Source: Sphingomonas endophytica | Lineage (GTDB): Bacteria; Pseudomonadota; Alphaproteobacteria; Sphingomonadales; Sphingomonadaceae | Length of the DNA: 64,000 bases | Reading direction: 5' to 3' | Assembly: GCF_001476895.1 (NCBI RefSeq) | Contig: NZ_LDTB01000001.1 | Coordinates: 1 to 64,000, forward strand | In this document: piece by piece, positions 1 through 9,090 of the stretch | Layout of the letters: every line of letters begins with the position of its first letter | How positions within the stretch are numbered: position 1 is the stretch's first letter | The notes under the pieces: model-generated | What the model was told of the DNA's origin: nothing | Seen by the model: the letters and a program-made list of their open reading frames with translations, nothing else | The model's database searches: none | Program-made: the position numbers and the translations under genes

Positions 1-489
1 GCGCGGTCGCAGCAATTGTTGTCGAAGCCGCTCGGGAATGCGATCCGCGACCGCGCGACGTAATGCTATCTCGCTCGACAGCGCGTCGGGCGGTGGTACG
101 TCAGGCATGACGTCCTGATGGACGAACCCTTCCTCGAGCAACTGGAACGACGCCGCCATGTTCAGGATCGGCTGCCCGCGCTGCATCGCGATCACCCGCC
201 GCGTCGCGAAGCTGCGCCCTTCGAAATCGCGCACCACGCGATAGATGATCGGATGCTCCTCCGATCCCGCGCGCATGAAATAGGCGTGGAGCGAATGCGC
301 GACCTTACCCTCGGCCGCTGCCGAGCGTTGTGCCGCCTGCAACGCCTGTGCGATCACCTGCCCGCCGAACACACGCCCCACACCGTCGGTCGAGCGCCGG
401 CCACGATACAGATCGGTGTCGATCTCCTCGACGTCGAGCAGGTCGACCAGATCGGCGACCAAGGCCGCTGGCGTCGGAGCGTCGCTCAA
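1..489 (-). CDS. tesB: Acyl-CoA thioesterase II (TesB), partial: C-terminus lies outside the window
   Basis: Hydrolyses acyl-CoA to free fatty acid and CoA. About 163 N-terminal codons are visible. They contain the family's early block RGRRSTDGVGRVFGGQVIAQ and then HSLHAYFMRAG, the conserved segment of the first hotdog domain, ending in the Q...MPDVPPP region. The chosen start is TTG at 489, which overlaps the TGA of the upstream acyl-CoA dehydrogenase (TTGA), as expected in a coupled operon with the dehydrogenases and FadB-like enzyme. The second hotdog domain, which carries part of the catalytic site, is outside the window, so activity cannot be judged. Confidence 0.85.
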   Translation of the reverse strand, partial: MSDAPTPAALVADLVDLLDVEEIDTDLYRGRRSTDGVGRVFGGQVIAQALQAAQRSAAAEGKVAHSLHAYFMRAGSEEHPIIYRVVRDFEGRSFATRRVIAMQRGQPILNMAASFQLLEEGFVHQDVMPDVPPPDALSSEIALRRAVADRIPERLRQQLLRPR

Positions 490-1613
490 TATCCCGCCTC
501 GCGCGCGAGCCGATCGGCGTGGAAATGCGTGTCGCCGAACATCTCGGCCAAGACCCGTGCGCGCTTCATGAAGAAGCCGATATCATATTCGTCGGTCATC
601 CCGATCCCGCCATGCATCTGCACACCTTCCTGCACCGCCAGCGTCGTCGCAAGCCCGGTCATCGCTTTTGCCACCGAAACCGCCGCGTCCGCGTCCGCAT
701 CGCCGGCGTCGAGCAACTGCTGCGCCTTCAGGACCGCTGCACGCGCGACCTCCATTTCGGCATAGAGATGCGCGGCACGATGCTGAAGCGCCTGGAAGCT
801 GCCGATCGTCACCCCGAACTGCTTACGCTGTTGCAGATAGCCGATCGTCATGTCCATGGCTCCACCGCCGACGCCGAGCAACTCCGCCGCCGCGCCGGTG
901 CGGACGGCGCGCAGCATCCGGTCGAGCGGCGCACGCCCGCCATCGACATCGCCGATCACGGCGTCGGCATCGACGGTGACGCCATCGAGGCTCAGTCGTG
1001 CCGCGATGCTGGAATCGGCGAGCCGCTCCGGCCCGACCGTCAGTCCGGGGGCGTCGGCGGGCACCGCGAACAGGGTGATGCCGTCCGCATCATCGGCGCC
1101 CCCGGCGGTCCGGGCTGCGACGATCAGCAGATCGGCGACGTGGCCGTGGGTCACGAACTGCTTCGTACCGCTCAGACGAAAGCCGTTGCCGGCGCGTTCC
1201 GCCCGCATCCCGACCGTCGCACGATGCTTTGGCCCTTCGTCGATCGCCAGCGCGGCAACGCTGTCCCCTGCCAGAATGCCGGGATACCAGCGCTCCGCCT
1301 GCGCGCTTCCTTCCAAAGCCGCGACCGCGCCGACCGCCGTGGTCAGGAACGGGGAGGCGGACAGGTTACGCCCGATCTCCTCCAGCACCACGCCGGCTTC
1401 GACATGACCGAGGCCCAGGCCGCCGGCCGGTTCGCCGATCAGGATGCCGGTAAAGCCCATCTCCGCGAACTGCTTCCACAATCCGCGATCGAAGCCGGCC
1501 GGATCCTTGGCATCGCGAAGTCGTCGCAGGTGCGCGACGGGTGCATGTTCGTTGACGAACGCGCGCGCGGAATCACGCAACATGGTCTGTTCATCGTTCA
1601 GGAAAAGCGGCAT
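486..1613 (-). CDS. Acyl-CoA dehydrogenase (FadE-like), smaller subunit type
   Basis: FAD-dependent alpha,beta-dehydrogenation of an acyl-CoA, 375 aa. The N-terminal helical domain starts MPLFLNDEQTMLRDSARAF; a middle beta domain contains LSGTKQFVTHGHVADLL; the C-terminal domain has VQMHGGIGMTDEYDIGFFMK, where the glutamate of the GMTDEY segment is in the usual place for this ACAD group. A second, longer dehydrogenase lies 151 bp upstream in the same direction. Adjacent unlike ACADs often form heterotetramers in sterol or long-chain acyl-CoA degradation, so the pair may act together; this is inference. Substrate chain length cannot be read. Confidence 0.9.
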   Translation of the reverse strand: MPLFLNDEQTMLRDSARAFVNEHAPVAHLRRLRDAKDPAGFDRGLWKQFAEMGFTGILIGEPAGGLGLGHVEAGVVLEEIGRNLSASPFLTTAVGAVAALEGSAQAERWYPGILAGDSVAALAIDEGPKHRATVGMRAERAGNGFRLSGTKQFVTHGHVADLLIVAARTAGGADDADGITLFAVPADAPGLTVGPERLADSSIAARLSLDGVTVDADAVIGDVDGGRAPLDRMLRAVRTGAAAELLGVGGGAMDMTIGYLQQRKQFGVTIGSFQALQHRAAHLYAEMEVARAAVLKAQQLLDAGDADADAAVSVAKAMTGLATTLAVQEGVQMHGGIGMTDEYDIGFFMKRARVLAEMFGDTHFHADRLAREAGY

Positions 1614-1731
1614 CGTGGTTTCTCCGTCGCGCCGCGAAGGCTGGGGGGCATGTCCGCAGCGTTTGTCGCGGCATCGGGTACAGCCCGGTCGGTCGCCCTC
1701 GCGGTGTCATCGCTTCATCAGGCAGCGGTCG

Positions 1732-1751
1732 GCCCCTGCCGTCGCAGGGGC
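1732..1751. repeat. Perfect 8-bp hairpin between two acyl-CoA dehydrogenase genes
   Basis: GCCCCTGC at 1732-1739 and GCAGGGGC at 1744-1751 flank a CGTC loop. It lies in the 151-bp gap between the two dehydrogenase genes and is not followed by a T-run on the minus strand, so it is a REP-like or mRNA-processing hairpin rather than a clear terminator. Confidence 0.5.
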
Positions 1752-1764
1752 GATTGTGGCGCCG

Positions 1765-2946
1765 TCATCCCGGCAATTCCAAGATCCGCTTCGCGACGAT
1801 GTTGAGCTGGATCTCGCTGGTACCGCCCTCGATCGAATTGGCCTTGGTGCGTAACCAGGTGCGCGCGGGGCGGCCGCCGCCCGATCGCTCGCTCTCCCAT
1901 TCCAGCGCGTCCGATCCGCCCGCCGCCATCATCAATTCGTGGCGCGTCTTGTTCAACTCGGTGCCGTAATATTTCATCATGCTCGGCTGCGCGGGATGCG
2001 TTCGCCCGGCTTTCAATTCGTCGATGAACCGCTCGCTCTGCGCCGCGAAGGCACGCGAGCGCACCTCGAACAACGCGATCTGCGCGCGCAGCAGCGGGTC
2101 GGCCAGCCGGCCATCGGCATCCACGCCAACCGCCGCCAGCGCGCCGTCGATCAACGGATTGCCGCCGGTGTTGGCCAGCCCCATGCCGGAGATCATCTCG
2201 CGCTCGTGCCCGAGCAGATACTTGGCGACGTCCCATCCCTTGTTCAGCGTACCGACAAGGTTCTCCTTCGGCACCTTCACATTGTCGAAGAACGTCTCGC
2301 AGAAGGGCGAATAGCCGCTGATCAGCAGGATCGGCTTCGTCGAGACACCGGGTGAGGTCATGTCAAACAGCACGAAGCTGATTCCGCCCTGCTTGCTGCT
2401 CCGGTCGGTGCGCACGAGGCAGAAGATCCAGTCGGCCTGATCGGCGTAGCTGGTCCACACCTTCTGCCCATTGACCACGAAATGGTCGCCGGCATCCTCT
2501 GCGCTGGTCGCCAGGCTGGCGAGATCGGAACCGGCGTTCGGCTCAGAATAGCCCTGGCACCAGCGGATCTCGCCGCGTGCGATCTTTGGCAGATGCTCGC
2601 GCTTCTGGTCCTCGTTGCCGTATTTCAGCAGCGCTGGCCCGAGCATCGAGATGCCGAAGCTGTTCAGCGGGTTGCGGGCCCGAAGGCGTGTCATTTCCTC
2701 GCGCAGCACCTTCGTCTCGGCCGGGCTGAGTCCACCGCCGCCATATTCGGCCGGCCAGTCGGGTACGGTCCAGCCGCGAGTGCCCATGCGGTCCAGCCAC
2801 GTCTTCTGCGGCTCGGTCAGCGCGCTTTGATTGCGTCCGCCCCACACGATATCCTTGTCGGAGCGGATCGGCTCGCGCATCTCCGGCGGACAGTTTTTCT
2901 CCAGCCAGGCGCGCGTCTCCAGGCGAAAGGCGTCGAGGTCGCTCAC
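1765..2946 (-). CDS. Acyl-CoA dehydrogenase (FadE-like), larger subunit type
   Basis: FAD-dependent acyl-CoA dehydrogenase of 393 aa. Visible blocks: [14 protein letters not shown] in the N-terminal domain, [16 protein letters not shown] (FAD/substrate loop), [18 protein letters not shown] in the beta domain and [19 protein letters not shown] at the C-terminus. The GTG start at 2946 overlaps the TGA of the FadB-like gene (GTGA), which indicates translational coupling. The frame stays open upstream inside the FadB gene, but that stretch has no ACAD similarity. Confidence 0.92.
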   Translation of the reverse strand: MSDLDAFRLETRAWLEKNCPPEMREPIRSDKDIVWGGRNQSALTEPQKTWLDRMGTRGWTVPDWPAEYGGGGLSPAETKVLREEMTRLRARNPLNSFGISMLGPALLKYGNEDQKREHLPKIARGEIRWCQGYSEPNAGSDLASLATSAEDAGDHFVVNGQKVWTSYADQADWIFCLVRTDRSSKQGGISFVLFDMTSPGVSTKPILLISGYSPFCETFFDNVKVPKENLVGTLNKGWDVAKYLLGHEREMISGMGLANTGGNPLIDGALAAVGVDADGRLADPLLRAQIALFEVRSRAFAAQSERFIDELKAGRTHPAQPSMMKYYGTELNKTRHELMMAAGGSDALEWESERSGGGRPARTWLRTKANSIEGGTSEIQLNIVAKRILELPG

Positions 2947-4991
2947 TTCAACGCCTCCCCGTTGCCGGCGGCGGCCTTCAGGCTGCGCGCGACGGGGAAG
3001 CCGTACCGCTCCAGTCCGGCGACCACCTTGTCCAGCCCCTCGGTCTGCGCCCAGAACATCGGTCCGCCGCGATAGACCGGCCAGCCATAGCCGTAGATCC
3101 ACACCACATCGATGTCGGACGCGCGTTGCGCCATTCCTTCCTCCAGGATCAGCGCGCCTTCATTGACCATCGTGTAGAGCGTCCGTGCGACGATCTCCCC
3201 GTCGCTGATCGCGCGCGGCTTTGTGCCGGCGCTGGTGCGGAAACCGTCGATGATCTCGGCGACGCGGGGTGAGGGGGTCGGGCGGCGCTTGTCGTCATAA
3301 TCGTAGAAGCCTGCGCCCTTCTTCTGGCCCCAGCGCCCCTCGGCGGCGAGTGCGTCGCGGATATTTTCGATGCGGGTCGGGTCGCGATGCCAGCCGATGT
3401 CGACCCCGGCGAGGTCGGCCATCTGGAACGGTCCCATCGGCATCCCGAACGCGACATGGACGCGATCGATCTGTTCGGGCGTGGCGCCTTCCAGCAGCAG
3501 CTTGTTCGCCTCCACCTGGCGCGGCATCAGCATTCGGTTGCCGATGAAGCCATGGCAGACGCCCGCGACCACCGCGACCTTCCTGATCCTCTTGGCGAGC
3601 GCCATGACCGTCGCCAGTACGTCCGGCGCCGTCTTTGCTCCGCGCACGACCTCCAGCAACTTCATCACGTTGGCGGGGGAGAAGAAATGCATCCCCAGCA
3701 CGTCCTGCGGGCGCTGCGTGCAGGCGGCGATCTCGTCCACGTTCAGGTAGCTGGTGTTGCTGGCCAGGATCGCACCGGGCTTCACGATGGCGTCGAGCTT
3801 GCCGAACAGCTCTTTCTTGACGCTCATGTCCTCGTACACGGCCTCTATGACGAGGTCGCAATCGGCGAGCGCATCGAGCGACAGCGACGGGGTCAGCAGT
3901 GCCATTGCCTTGTCAGGTGCGTCGGCGGGAATGCGGCCCTTGGCGGCGCTCGCCTCGTAATTGCGGCGCATGACGCCGGTGCCGCGCTCCAGCGCTTCCT
4001 GCTGCATCTCGACGATCGTGACGGGGACGCCCGCCGAAAGGAAGTTCATCGCGATCCCGCCGCCCATCGTGCCCGCGCCGATCACGCCGACCTTGGCGAT
4101 CGGCCGAAGCGGTGTCGCGGGATCGACGCCGTCGATCTTCGCGGCCTGCCGCTCGGCGAAGAAGATGTGGCGCTGCGCGGCGGACTGGGTGCCTGTCATC
4201 AGCTTCATGAACTCGTCACGCTCGAACGCGAGACCGTCGGCGAACGACCGCTCGGCGGCGGCGGCGACGCAGGCGATGCATGCCTCCGGCGCGTCGAAGC
4301 CGCTCAGCTTGCGGCGATGTTCGGCACGGAACACCGCGATCGCTGCCGCGTCGGCTTCGACATGCCGGTCACGCACGCGCGGGATCGGACGCTTGCCAGC
4401 GATCTCACGCGCGAACGCGATCGCGTCTGCTTCCAGCGTATTCTCGCCCGCCAGTCGATCGATCAGGCCGGCGTCCTTCGCCTTCTGTGCGGAGACCGGG
4501 TTGCCGAGCACGATCATCTCGAGCGCGATCCCGGTGCCGACCAGCCGCGGCAGACGCTGCGTTCCGCCCGCGCCAGGGAGCAGGCCCAGCTTCACCTCCG
4601 GCGTACCCAGTTTCGCAGAGGGAACCGCGATCCGATAGTGGCAGCCCAGCGCCATTTCGCATCCGCCCCCCAGCGCGCTGCCGTGGATCGCGGCGACGAC
4701 CGGCGTGGGGCTGGCCTCGATCATGTTGACCAGATCGGGGAGCGGCACGCCGCGCAACGGCTTGCCGAACTCGCTGATGTCGGCACCCGCGAAGAAGGTG
4801 CGGCCATCGCACCGCACGACCATCGCGGCGATGCTTGAGTCCGCCACCCCTTCCTTGATCGCGGCTTCCAGGCCGTCACGCACCGCCGCTCCCAGCGCGT
4901 TCACCGGCGGCGAATCCGCAACGATGACCAGCACGTCGCCGTGCCGCGCGGTCCGGACCGGACCCGATTGTTGGATGCTCTGCGACGTCAT
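2943..4991 (-). CDS. fadJ: Multifunctional enoyl-CoA hydratase / 3-hydroxyacyl-CoA dehydrogenase (FadB/FadJ alpha subunit type)
   Basis: Catalyses hydration of 2-enoyl-CoA and NAD-dependent oxidation of 3-hydroxyacyl-CoA in beta-oxidation; about 682 aa. The crotonase domain (first ~190 residues) has [24 protein letters not shown] and [18 protein letters not shown], with both catalytic glutamates. The dehydrogenase half begins with the Rossmann motif [17 protein letters not shown] and contains the catalytic-His segment [20 protein letters not shown] 4991 is chosen because GGGAGA lies 10 nt upstream; an in-frame ATG at 5009 and an open frame to 5153 also exist but lack family similarity. First gene of the tesB/fadE/fadE operon. 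A thiolase partner is not in the window. Confidence 0.93.
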   Translation of the reverse strand: MTSQSIQQSGPVRTARHGDVLVIVADSPPVNALGAAVRDGLEAAIKEGVADSSIAAMVVRCDGRTFFAGADISEFGKPLRGVPLPDLVNMIEASPTPVVAAIHGSALGGGCEMALGCHYRIAVPSAKLGTPEVKLGLLPGAGGTQRLPRLVGTGIALEMIVLGNPVSAQKAKDAGLIDRLAGENTLEADAIAFAREIAGKRPIPRVRDRHVEADAAAIAVFRAEHRRKLSGFDAPEACIACVAAAAERSFADGLAFERDEFMKLMTGTQSAAQRHIFFAERQAAKIDGVDPATPLRPIAKVGVIGAGTMGGGIAMNFLSAGVPVTIVEMQQEALERGTGVMRRNYEASAAKGRIPADAPDKAMALLTPSLSLDALADCDLVIEAVYEDMSVKKELFGKLDAIVKPGAILASNTSYLNVDEIAACTQRPQDVLGMHFFSPANVMKLLEVVRGAKTAPDVLATVMALAKRIRKVAVVAGVCHGFIGNRMLMPRQVEANKLLLEGATPEQIDRVHVAFGMPMGPFQMADLAGVDIGWHRDPTRIENIRDALAAEGRWGQKKGAGFYDYDDKRRPTPSPRVAEIIDGFRTSAGTKPRAISDGEIVARTLYTMVNEGALILEEGMAQRASDIDVVWIYGYGWPVYRGGPMFWAQTEGLDKVVAGLERYGFPVARSLKAAAGNGEALK

Positions 4992-5232
4992 GATCGAGGT
5001 GTCTCCCATGGCCTGCAACGGTTTTGCGCGGCATACCGTAACTTCTAATCTCCGTCGATGTATCGTGGTTTGCCGGAGCAGTGCAACTGTCCTGTTGCAA
5101 ACCGCGCCGACCAAGCGGCTATCCACCGCGGCGTGGCCGCGCCCGCAGCGCAAGTCCTGGACTTGTTACGGGAGCGTTCCGCGACCTCGACCGTTGAACC
5201 GCCAGACGGTCATATCGGGGACGTGACGATCG

Positions 5233-5967
5233 ATGCGGGTGACGAAGGATTTTCTGCGTGGTCGCGGGCGTGAGGCGATGACCGACGCCGAGAAGGACGT
5301 GCTGGAAAGTGCGGTGGAGCGGATCGAGGAGCTCCCCGCGCGGACGATCGTCGTTCGCCGCGGCGAGCCGGTGACGTTCAGCACGTTGCTGCTGGATGGA
5401 ACGATGTGCCGATACATGGATGCGCGAGACGGCTTCCGACAGCTTGTCGCGTTGCAGGTGACGGGCGATTTCGTCGATCTGCACGGCTATCCGCTGCGGC
5501 GGCTGGACCACGATGTCGGTACGCTGACCGATACACGCGTCGCGATCATCCCGCACCAGCGTATCGACCGGATCTTGATTGAGTTTCCGCACCTGACGCG
5601 GCTGCTATGGCGGTCGACATTACTGGACGCCGCATTGCACCGTGAGTGGATCTTCCGCATCGGCCGTCTCGATGCGGCCGGACGACTCGCGCACTTCCTG
5701 CTGGAAACCTACCACCGGCTGCGCGTGGTGGGGCGGGCGGATGGCGGGTCATTCGACTTCGCGCTGACGCAGCAGGATCTGGGCGAGGCGCTGGGGCTGA
5801 CCAGCGTGCACGTCAACCGCATGTTGCGGCGCCTGCGCGAGGGCGGGCTCGCGGAGTTCTCGCGCGGGACCGTGCGGATACTGGACCACGATCGGCTGGC
5901 GCGAATTGGCGAGTTCGATCCCGATTACCTCTATCTGGAGGAAGGGCCCTGGTACGGACGTGACTGA
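5233..5967 (+). CDS. Crp/Fnr-family transcriptional regulator
   Basis: About 244 aa, with an N-terminal cyclic-nucleotide-type beta-roll (LPARTIVVRRGEPVTF, then DFVDLHGYPLRRLDHDVG) and a C-terminal winged helix-turn-helix (LTQQDLGEALGLTSVHVNRM, LRRLREGGLAEF). No Fnr-type N-terminal cysteine cluster is present, so it is not an iron-sulfur oxygen sensor. It is divergent from the fatty-acid degradation operon across a ~240-bp gap and may control it; this is inference from position. ATG 5233 is used; a second ATG at 5278 would trim 15 residues. Confidence 0.85.
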   Translation: MRVTKDFLRGRGREAMTDAEKDVLESAVERIEELPARTIVVRRGEPVTFSTLLLDGTMCRYMDARDGFRQLVALQVTGDFVDLHGYPLRRLDHDVGTLTDTRVAIIPHQRIDRILIEFPHLTRLLWRSTLLDAALHREWIFRIGRLDAAGRLAHFLLETYHRLRVVGRADGGSFDFALTQQDLGEALGLTSVHVNRMLRRLREGGLAEFSRGTVRILDHDRLARIGEFDPDYLYLEEGPWYGRD

Positions 5968-6007
5968 TATGCGAAGTCGCTTGGCCGCGCCGGAAAAAAG
6001 GCCTTAG

Positions 6008-7207
6008 GTGGCGGATATGGCCGATCTTCCTCCCGCCGCCGGTTCCGCGATCCCGGCAACCGCCATACCAGCGAACGATCCACCGCTGCGCCGTGATCGG
6101 CTGCTCGCCGGGCTGACGCTGACCGCTGGCCTGGGGCTGATGCTGGGGTTGCCGTTCGCGCTGCAGTCGGGTGCGGAATTCTTCATGCCGACGGCGATCG
6201 CGCTGGTCGTGTCGCTGGCACTGATACCGCTGCTGGAATGGCTGGAGCGGCGGCGGCTGCCGTCGGCGATCGCGGCGCTGTTCTGCGTTGTTTTGTTCCT
6301 GATCGTGGCGAATGTGGCGCTGGCGGCGATCGTGGTGCCGGCCACTGAGTTCTTTCGACTGCTGCCGCGCCGGATCCACAGGATTCAGGCGAATCTCGCG
6401 CCGATCCTCGATCTCTACTCAAGCCTTGAGCGCTACGCCAACCGCACGCTGCGCCAGATCGCGACCACGCCGGTTCGTCCGTCGCCGACCGCCGCGGTCG
6501 CGCCGCCAAGCTCGATCGTGGAACTGGCCGCCACTTCCGCGCCGGCTGTGATCGTCCAGACCTTCTATGCGATCCTGGTCGCCTTCTTCTTCCTTTCCGG
6601 CTGGACACGGATGCGCGAGAAGATGATTACCGGCCGCGCGAGCTTCGGCGGGGCCATGACGACCGCCCGCGTGCTGCAGGAGATGGTCGACGCGGTGTCT
6701 TCCTACCTGTTCACGATCACCGCGATCAACATCGCGCTGGGCGCGATCGTGGCTGGTGCGTTGCACCTGCTGGGCATGCCGTTCCCGCTGATGTGGGGCG
6801 GGATCGTCGCCTTGTTGAACTATGTGCCCTATTTCGGGCCGGTCGTGGCGGCGCTGTTGCTGGCGATCGGCGGATTGATGACCTTCTCCGACGTTTGGAC
6901 CGCGTTGTCGGCACCCGCGATCATGTATGGTGCGCATCTGATAGAGGCGAATGTTATCACCCCGCTGATCGTCGGGCATCGGCTGACCATCAACCCGGTG
7001 ATGATCCTCATCTCGATCAGCTTCTGGGGGTGGGTCTGGGGGACGGCGGGCGCGTTGTTGGCGGTCCCGATCCTCATCATCGTCCAGACGATCCTCTCGG
7101 CGGCGGGGCGTCCCGATATTGCGGGCTTCCTGTTCGAGGACGGCATGTTGATGCGTGGAACGGGGGAGCGGCAGTTCCCTGCTGAAAAAGTACCGGATAG
7201 CCGTTGA
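6008..7207 (+). CDS. AI-2E/PerM family membrane transporter
   Basis: Polytopic inner-membrane protein of 399 aa. Two hydrophobic hairpins near the N-terminus (LLAGLTLTAGLGLMLGLPFA; FFMPTAIALVVSLALIPLL) are followed by the family's soluble central part, and the C-terminal half has VALLNYVPYFGPVVAALLLA and WGWVWGTAGALLAVPILI, which are typical of the UPF0118/PerM group. Members are linked to autoinducer-2 or ion export, but the substrate here is unknown. Start GTG 6008 or ATG 6017; no strong ribosome-binding site separates them. Confidence 0.85.
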   Translation: MADMADLPPAAGSAIPATAIPANDPPLRRDRLLAGLTLTAGLGLMLGLPFALQSGAEFFMPTAIALVVSLALIPLLEWLERRRLPSAIAALFCVVLFLIVANVALAAIVVPATEFFRLLPRRIHRIQANLAPILDLYSSLERYANRTLRQIATTPVRPSPTAAVAPPSSIVELAATSAPAVIVQTFYAILVAFFFLSGWTRMREKMITGRASFGGAMTTARVLQEMVDAVSSYLFTITAINIALGAIVAGALHLLGMPFPLMWGGIVALLNYVPYFGPVVAALLLAIGGLMTFSDVWTALSAPAIMYGAHLIEANVITPLIVGHRLTINPVMILISISFWGWVWGTAGALLAVPILIIVQTILSAAGRPDIAGFLFEDGMLMRGTGERQFPAEKVPDSR

Positions 7208-7253
7208 CAGGGTGGGACGCGCCGCCTAGTTGGCGCGCCTCACGCTTCTACAA

Positions 7254-7330
<77 letters not shown>

Positions 7331-7425
7331 TCCCTTGGGATGGCATCGTCAGCAGCGGGTTCCGGCAGGAAACGTGCACGGATCCGGACCCATCGTCCGG
7401 ATGGTCGCGGGACTGCCGATGGAAT

Positions 7426-7502
<77 letters not shown>

Positions 7503-7519
7503 TTCCTTTCAGATCGCGA

Positions 7520-7726
7520 TTATCGCCAGCGGCCGGTTTCCATCCAGCGCAGCAGCGGCTTGAGCGGCGCGATCCAGATGATCCCGGTCAACAGATAGAA
7601 GCCGAGTTGTATCAGCGCATGCCAGCGCCCGACGAAGCCCGATAACGAGGCGACGCCCACGCACCAGATGAGAATCAGCAACAGGATCGCGAGCATGCCC
7701 GCCGGCTTGCGCCATGAAGGTGTCAT
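7520..7726 (-). CDS. DUF2842 family small membrane protein
   Basis: 68 aa with two hydrophobic segments (LAILLLILIWCVGVASL and LIQLGFYLLTGIIWI) and the conserved end PLKPLLRWMETGRW that marks DUF2842 of alphaproteobacteria. Its ATG at 7726 overlaps the TGA of the upstream cyclo-ligase gene (ATGA), so the two are co-translated. Function unknown. Confidence 0.85.
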   Translation of the reverse strand: MTPSWRKPAGMLAILLLILIWCVGVASLSGFVGRWHALIQLGFYLLTGIIWIAPLKPLLRWMETGRWR

Positions 7727-8265
7727 GCGGTGATCCAATCGCAGTCGGTGGCGATCGCGTCCAGCGGCGCGTCCCACGGGTCGGTCGGGATCGTGTCGAG
7801 CATCTGGGCGCTCCACGCCACGCCGATGCGGCGGGCGGCGGGGAAGGCGGCGAAGGCGCGGTCATAATGGCCGGCGCCCTGCCCGAGTCGGTTCAGTCGG
7901 CGATCGAACGCCACCAGCGGCGTCAGCACGATGTCGGGCGCAACCTCGACGACGGCATCGCCGGGTTGCCGTAAGCCGAACGGACCAGCCACCAGCGTTG
8001 CGTCCTGCTCCCAGTGCAGGAAGCGCAAGGGTGTCGCGCGATCGACGACATGCGGGAGGGCCAGCGTGCATCCTGCATCGCGTGCGGCCTGTTCAAGGGG
8101 CCCGGGATCGGCCTCGGCACCGATCGGCACGTAGCTGGCGACGACGAGGCCGGACGACAGCAGGGCGACGAAGCGCGCATCGACGCGGATCGGCGGATGC
8201 GGTGCGGCGACAAAGGCCGCGCGTGCGGCACGTGCGATCGCGCGAAGGGCGGTCTTGTCGGTCAT
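7723..8265 (-). CDS. fthC: 5-formyltetrahydrofolate cyclo-ligase
   Basis: ATP-dependent conversion of 5-formyl-THF to 5,10-methenyl-THF, cytosolic folate salvage; 180 aa, a normal length. Visible signatures are VVASYVPIGAEADP, TLALPHVVDRATPLRFL and the nucleotide/Mg segment PLVAFDRRLNRLGQGAGHYDR. It lies just downstream of the 6S RNA candidate and ZapA, the conserved bacterial arrangement zapA-ssrS-ygfA. It overlaps the DUF2842 gene by ATGA. Confidence 0.93.
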   Translation of the reverse strand: MTDKTALRAIARAARAAFVAAPHPPIRVDARFVALLSSGLVVASYVPIGAEADPGPLEQAARDAGCTLALPHVVDRATPLRFLHWEQDATLVAGPFGLRQPGDAVVEVAPDIVLTPLVAFDRRLNRLGQGAGHYDRAFAAFPAARRIGVAWSAQMLDTIPTDPWDAPLDAIATDCDWITA

Positions 8266-8283
8266 GTCAGGTGAAAGGGGCGG

Positions 8284-8447
8284 GTGGCGGGACCGCCGTG
8301 GCCGTTTGCCGGAATATCCACTGACGCTCGGTACGTCAGGTGGGGATCATGTGCGTCGGGCCAGGACCCGGGCAGGGACAACCCCCATGGATGATGAATA
8401 GCCTCAGGGATGTTTCGAGGCTCGTACCGGGCAGAACCCGCCGCCAC
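8284..8447 (-). ncRNA. ssrS: 6S RNA (ssrS) candidate
   Basis: The zapA to cyclo-ligase gap is where 6S RNA lies in many proteobacteria. On the minus strand the ends can form a closing stem, GTGGCGG (8447-8441) with CCGCCAC (8290-8284), enclosing a mostly double-stranded rod. Just inside is CATCCCTGAGGCTATT, close to the E. coli 6S central-bubble segment CCCCTGAGCCGATATT, and later GGGTCCTGGCCCGACG. A small hairpin CTGACG-TACCGAG-CGTCAG sits in the 3' half. 6S RNA imitates an open promoter and sequesters housekeeping RNA polymerase. Ends are set by the closing stem only. Confidence 0.75.
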
Positions 8448-8451
8448 TGAT

Positions 8452-8757
8452 CTAGGCGCTCGGCAGCGTTTGCTCAAGGGCCGCGGCGATCGATTCGAGT
8501 CGTTCGGACAGCGCATCGAGCGCGACGCCTTCGGGTGTTTCGGGAGGCGGCGCCTCACGAGCGTCAATCAGCGCGTCGGCGACCATCAACGCCGCCAGCA
8601 ACATGGCGCGTTGCGTTCCCCCGCCGCCGGCCGCGCGGCGGGCGGTGTCCCAACGTTCGTCGATCAGTGCGGCGGCCTGCATCAGCCGCGGCTCGCCGCC
8701 GTCGCGACAGGCGAGATCGTAGGTCATGTCGCCGATGGTGAGCGTGACGAGCGCCAT
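8452..8757 (-). CDS. zapA: Cell division protein ZapA
   Basis: 101 aa. Stabilises FtsZ bundles at mid-cell. The N-terminal beta domain MALVTLTIGDMTYDLACRDG and the start of a long helix, PRLMQAAALIDERW, match ZapA. ATG 8757 is chosen because the family begins there; the frame is open further upstream inside the preceding gene. The TGA of the upstream small gene and this ATG share one base (TGATG). Confidence 0.88.
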   Translation of the reverse strand: MALVTLTIGDMTYDLACRDGGEPRLMQAAALIDERWDTARRAAGGGGTQRAMLLAALMVADALIDAREAPPPETPEGVALDALSERLESIAAALEQTLPSA

Positions 8758-8945
8758 CAGCGGTCCCCCTCGCCGGCCGGTTCGTTGGCGATGATCGCGT
8801 CCAGCGCGGCGACGGCCTGTGCCATGGTCGCTTTCAGCGTGGCACAGCGGCGCTCCAGCAGCGCATCGGCGGCGTGGCGCGCGGCGATCGCCTGTTCGAC
8901 GCGGGTTATGGCGGCGTCCAGCCGGGCGATCGCGGGATTGTCCAT
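8757..8945 (-). CDS. Small helical protein upstream of ZapA (DUF4164-like)
   Basis: 62 aa, starting MDNPAIARLDAAITRVEQAI and rich in Ala, Glu and Arg with heptad-like leucines, so probably a single coiled coil. Alphaproteobacteria often carry such a helical protein directly before zapA. The TGATG junction couples it to zapA. Function not known; a role with ZapA/FtsZ is inferred only from position. Confidence 0.65.
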   Translation of the reverse strand: MDNPAIARLDAAITRVEQAIAARHAADALLERRCATLKATMAQAVAALDAIIANEPAGEGDR

Positions 8946-9090
8946 GGCCAAGCCGATAGGATCGCACGCGCGCCACGACAAGGGGATTGCGGGAGCCGGA
9001 CGCGGCAGAAGGATGCAGCGGGGCGGTTGACGGTTCGTCCCGTACCGCTCAAATGCCGCCGCATCTGTGCTGAACGGCGAGGGATTGACG

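Noticed and set aside
3387..4838. 483-codon open frame on the plus strand across the fadJ gene
   Set aside because: Shadow of GC-rich coding sequence; no family features, and the minus strand is an unmistakable FadB/FadJ.
4992..5153. Upstream extension of the FadB-like protein
   Set aside because: The frame is open but shows no crotonase similarity and lacks a better ribosome-binding site than ATG 4991.
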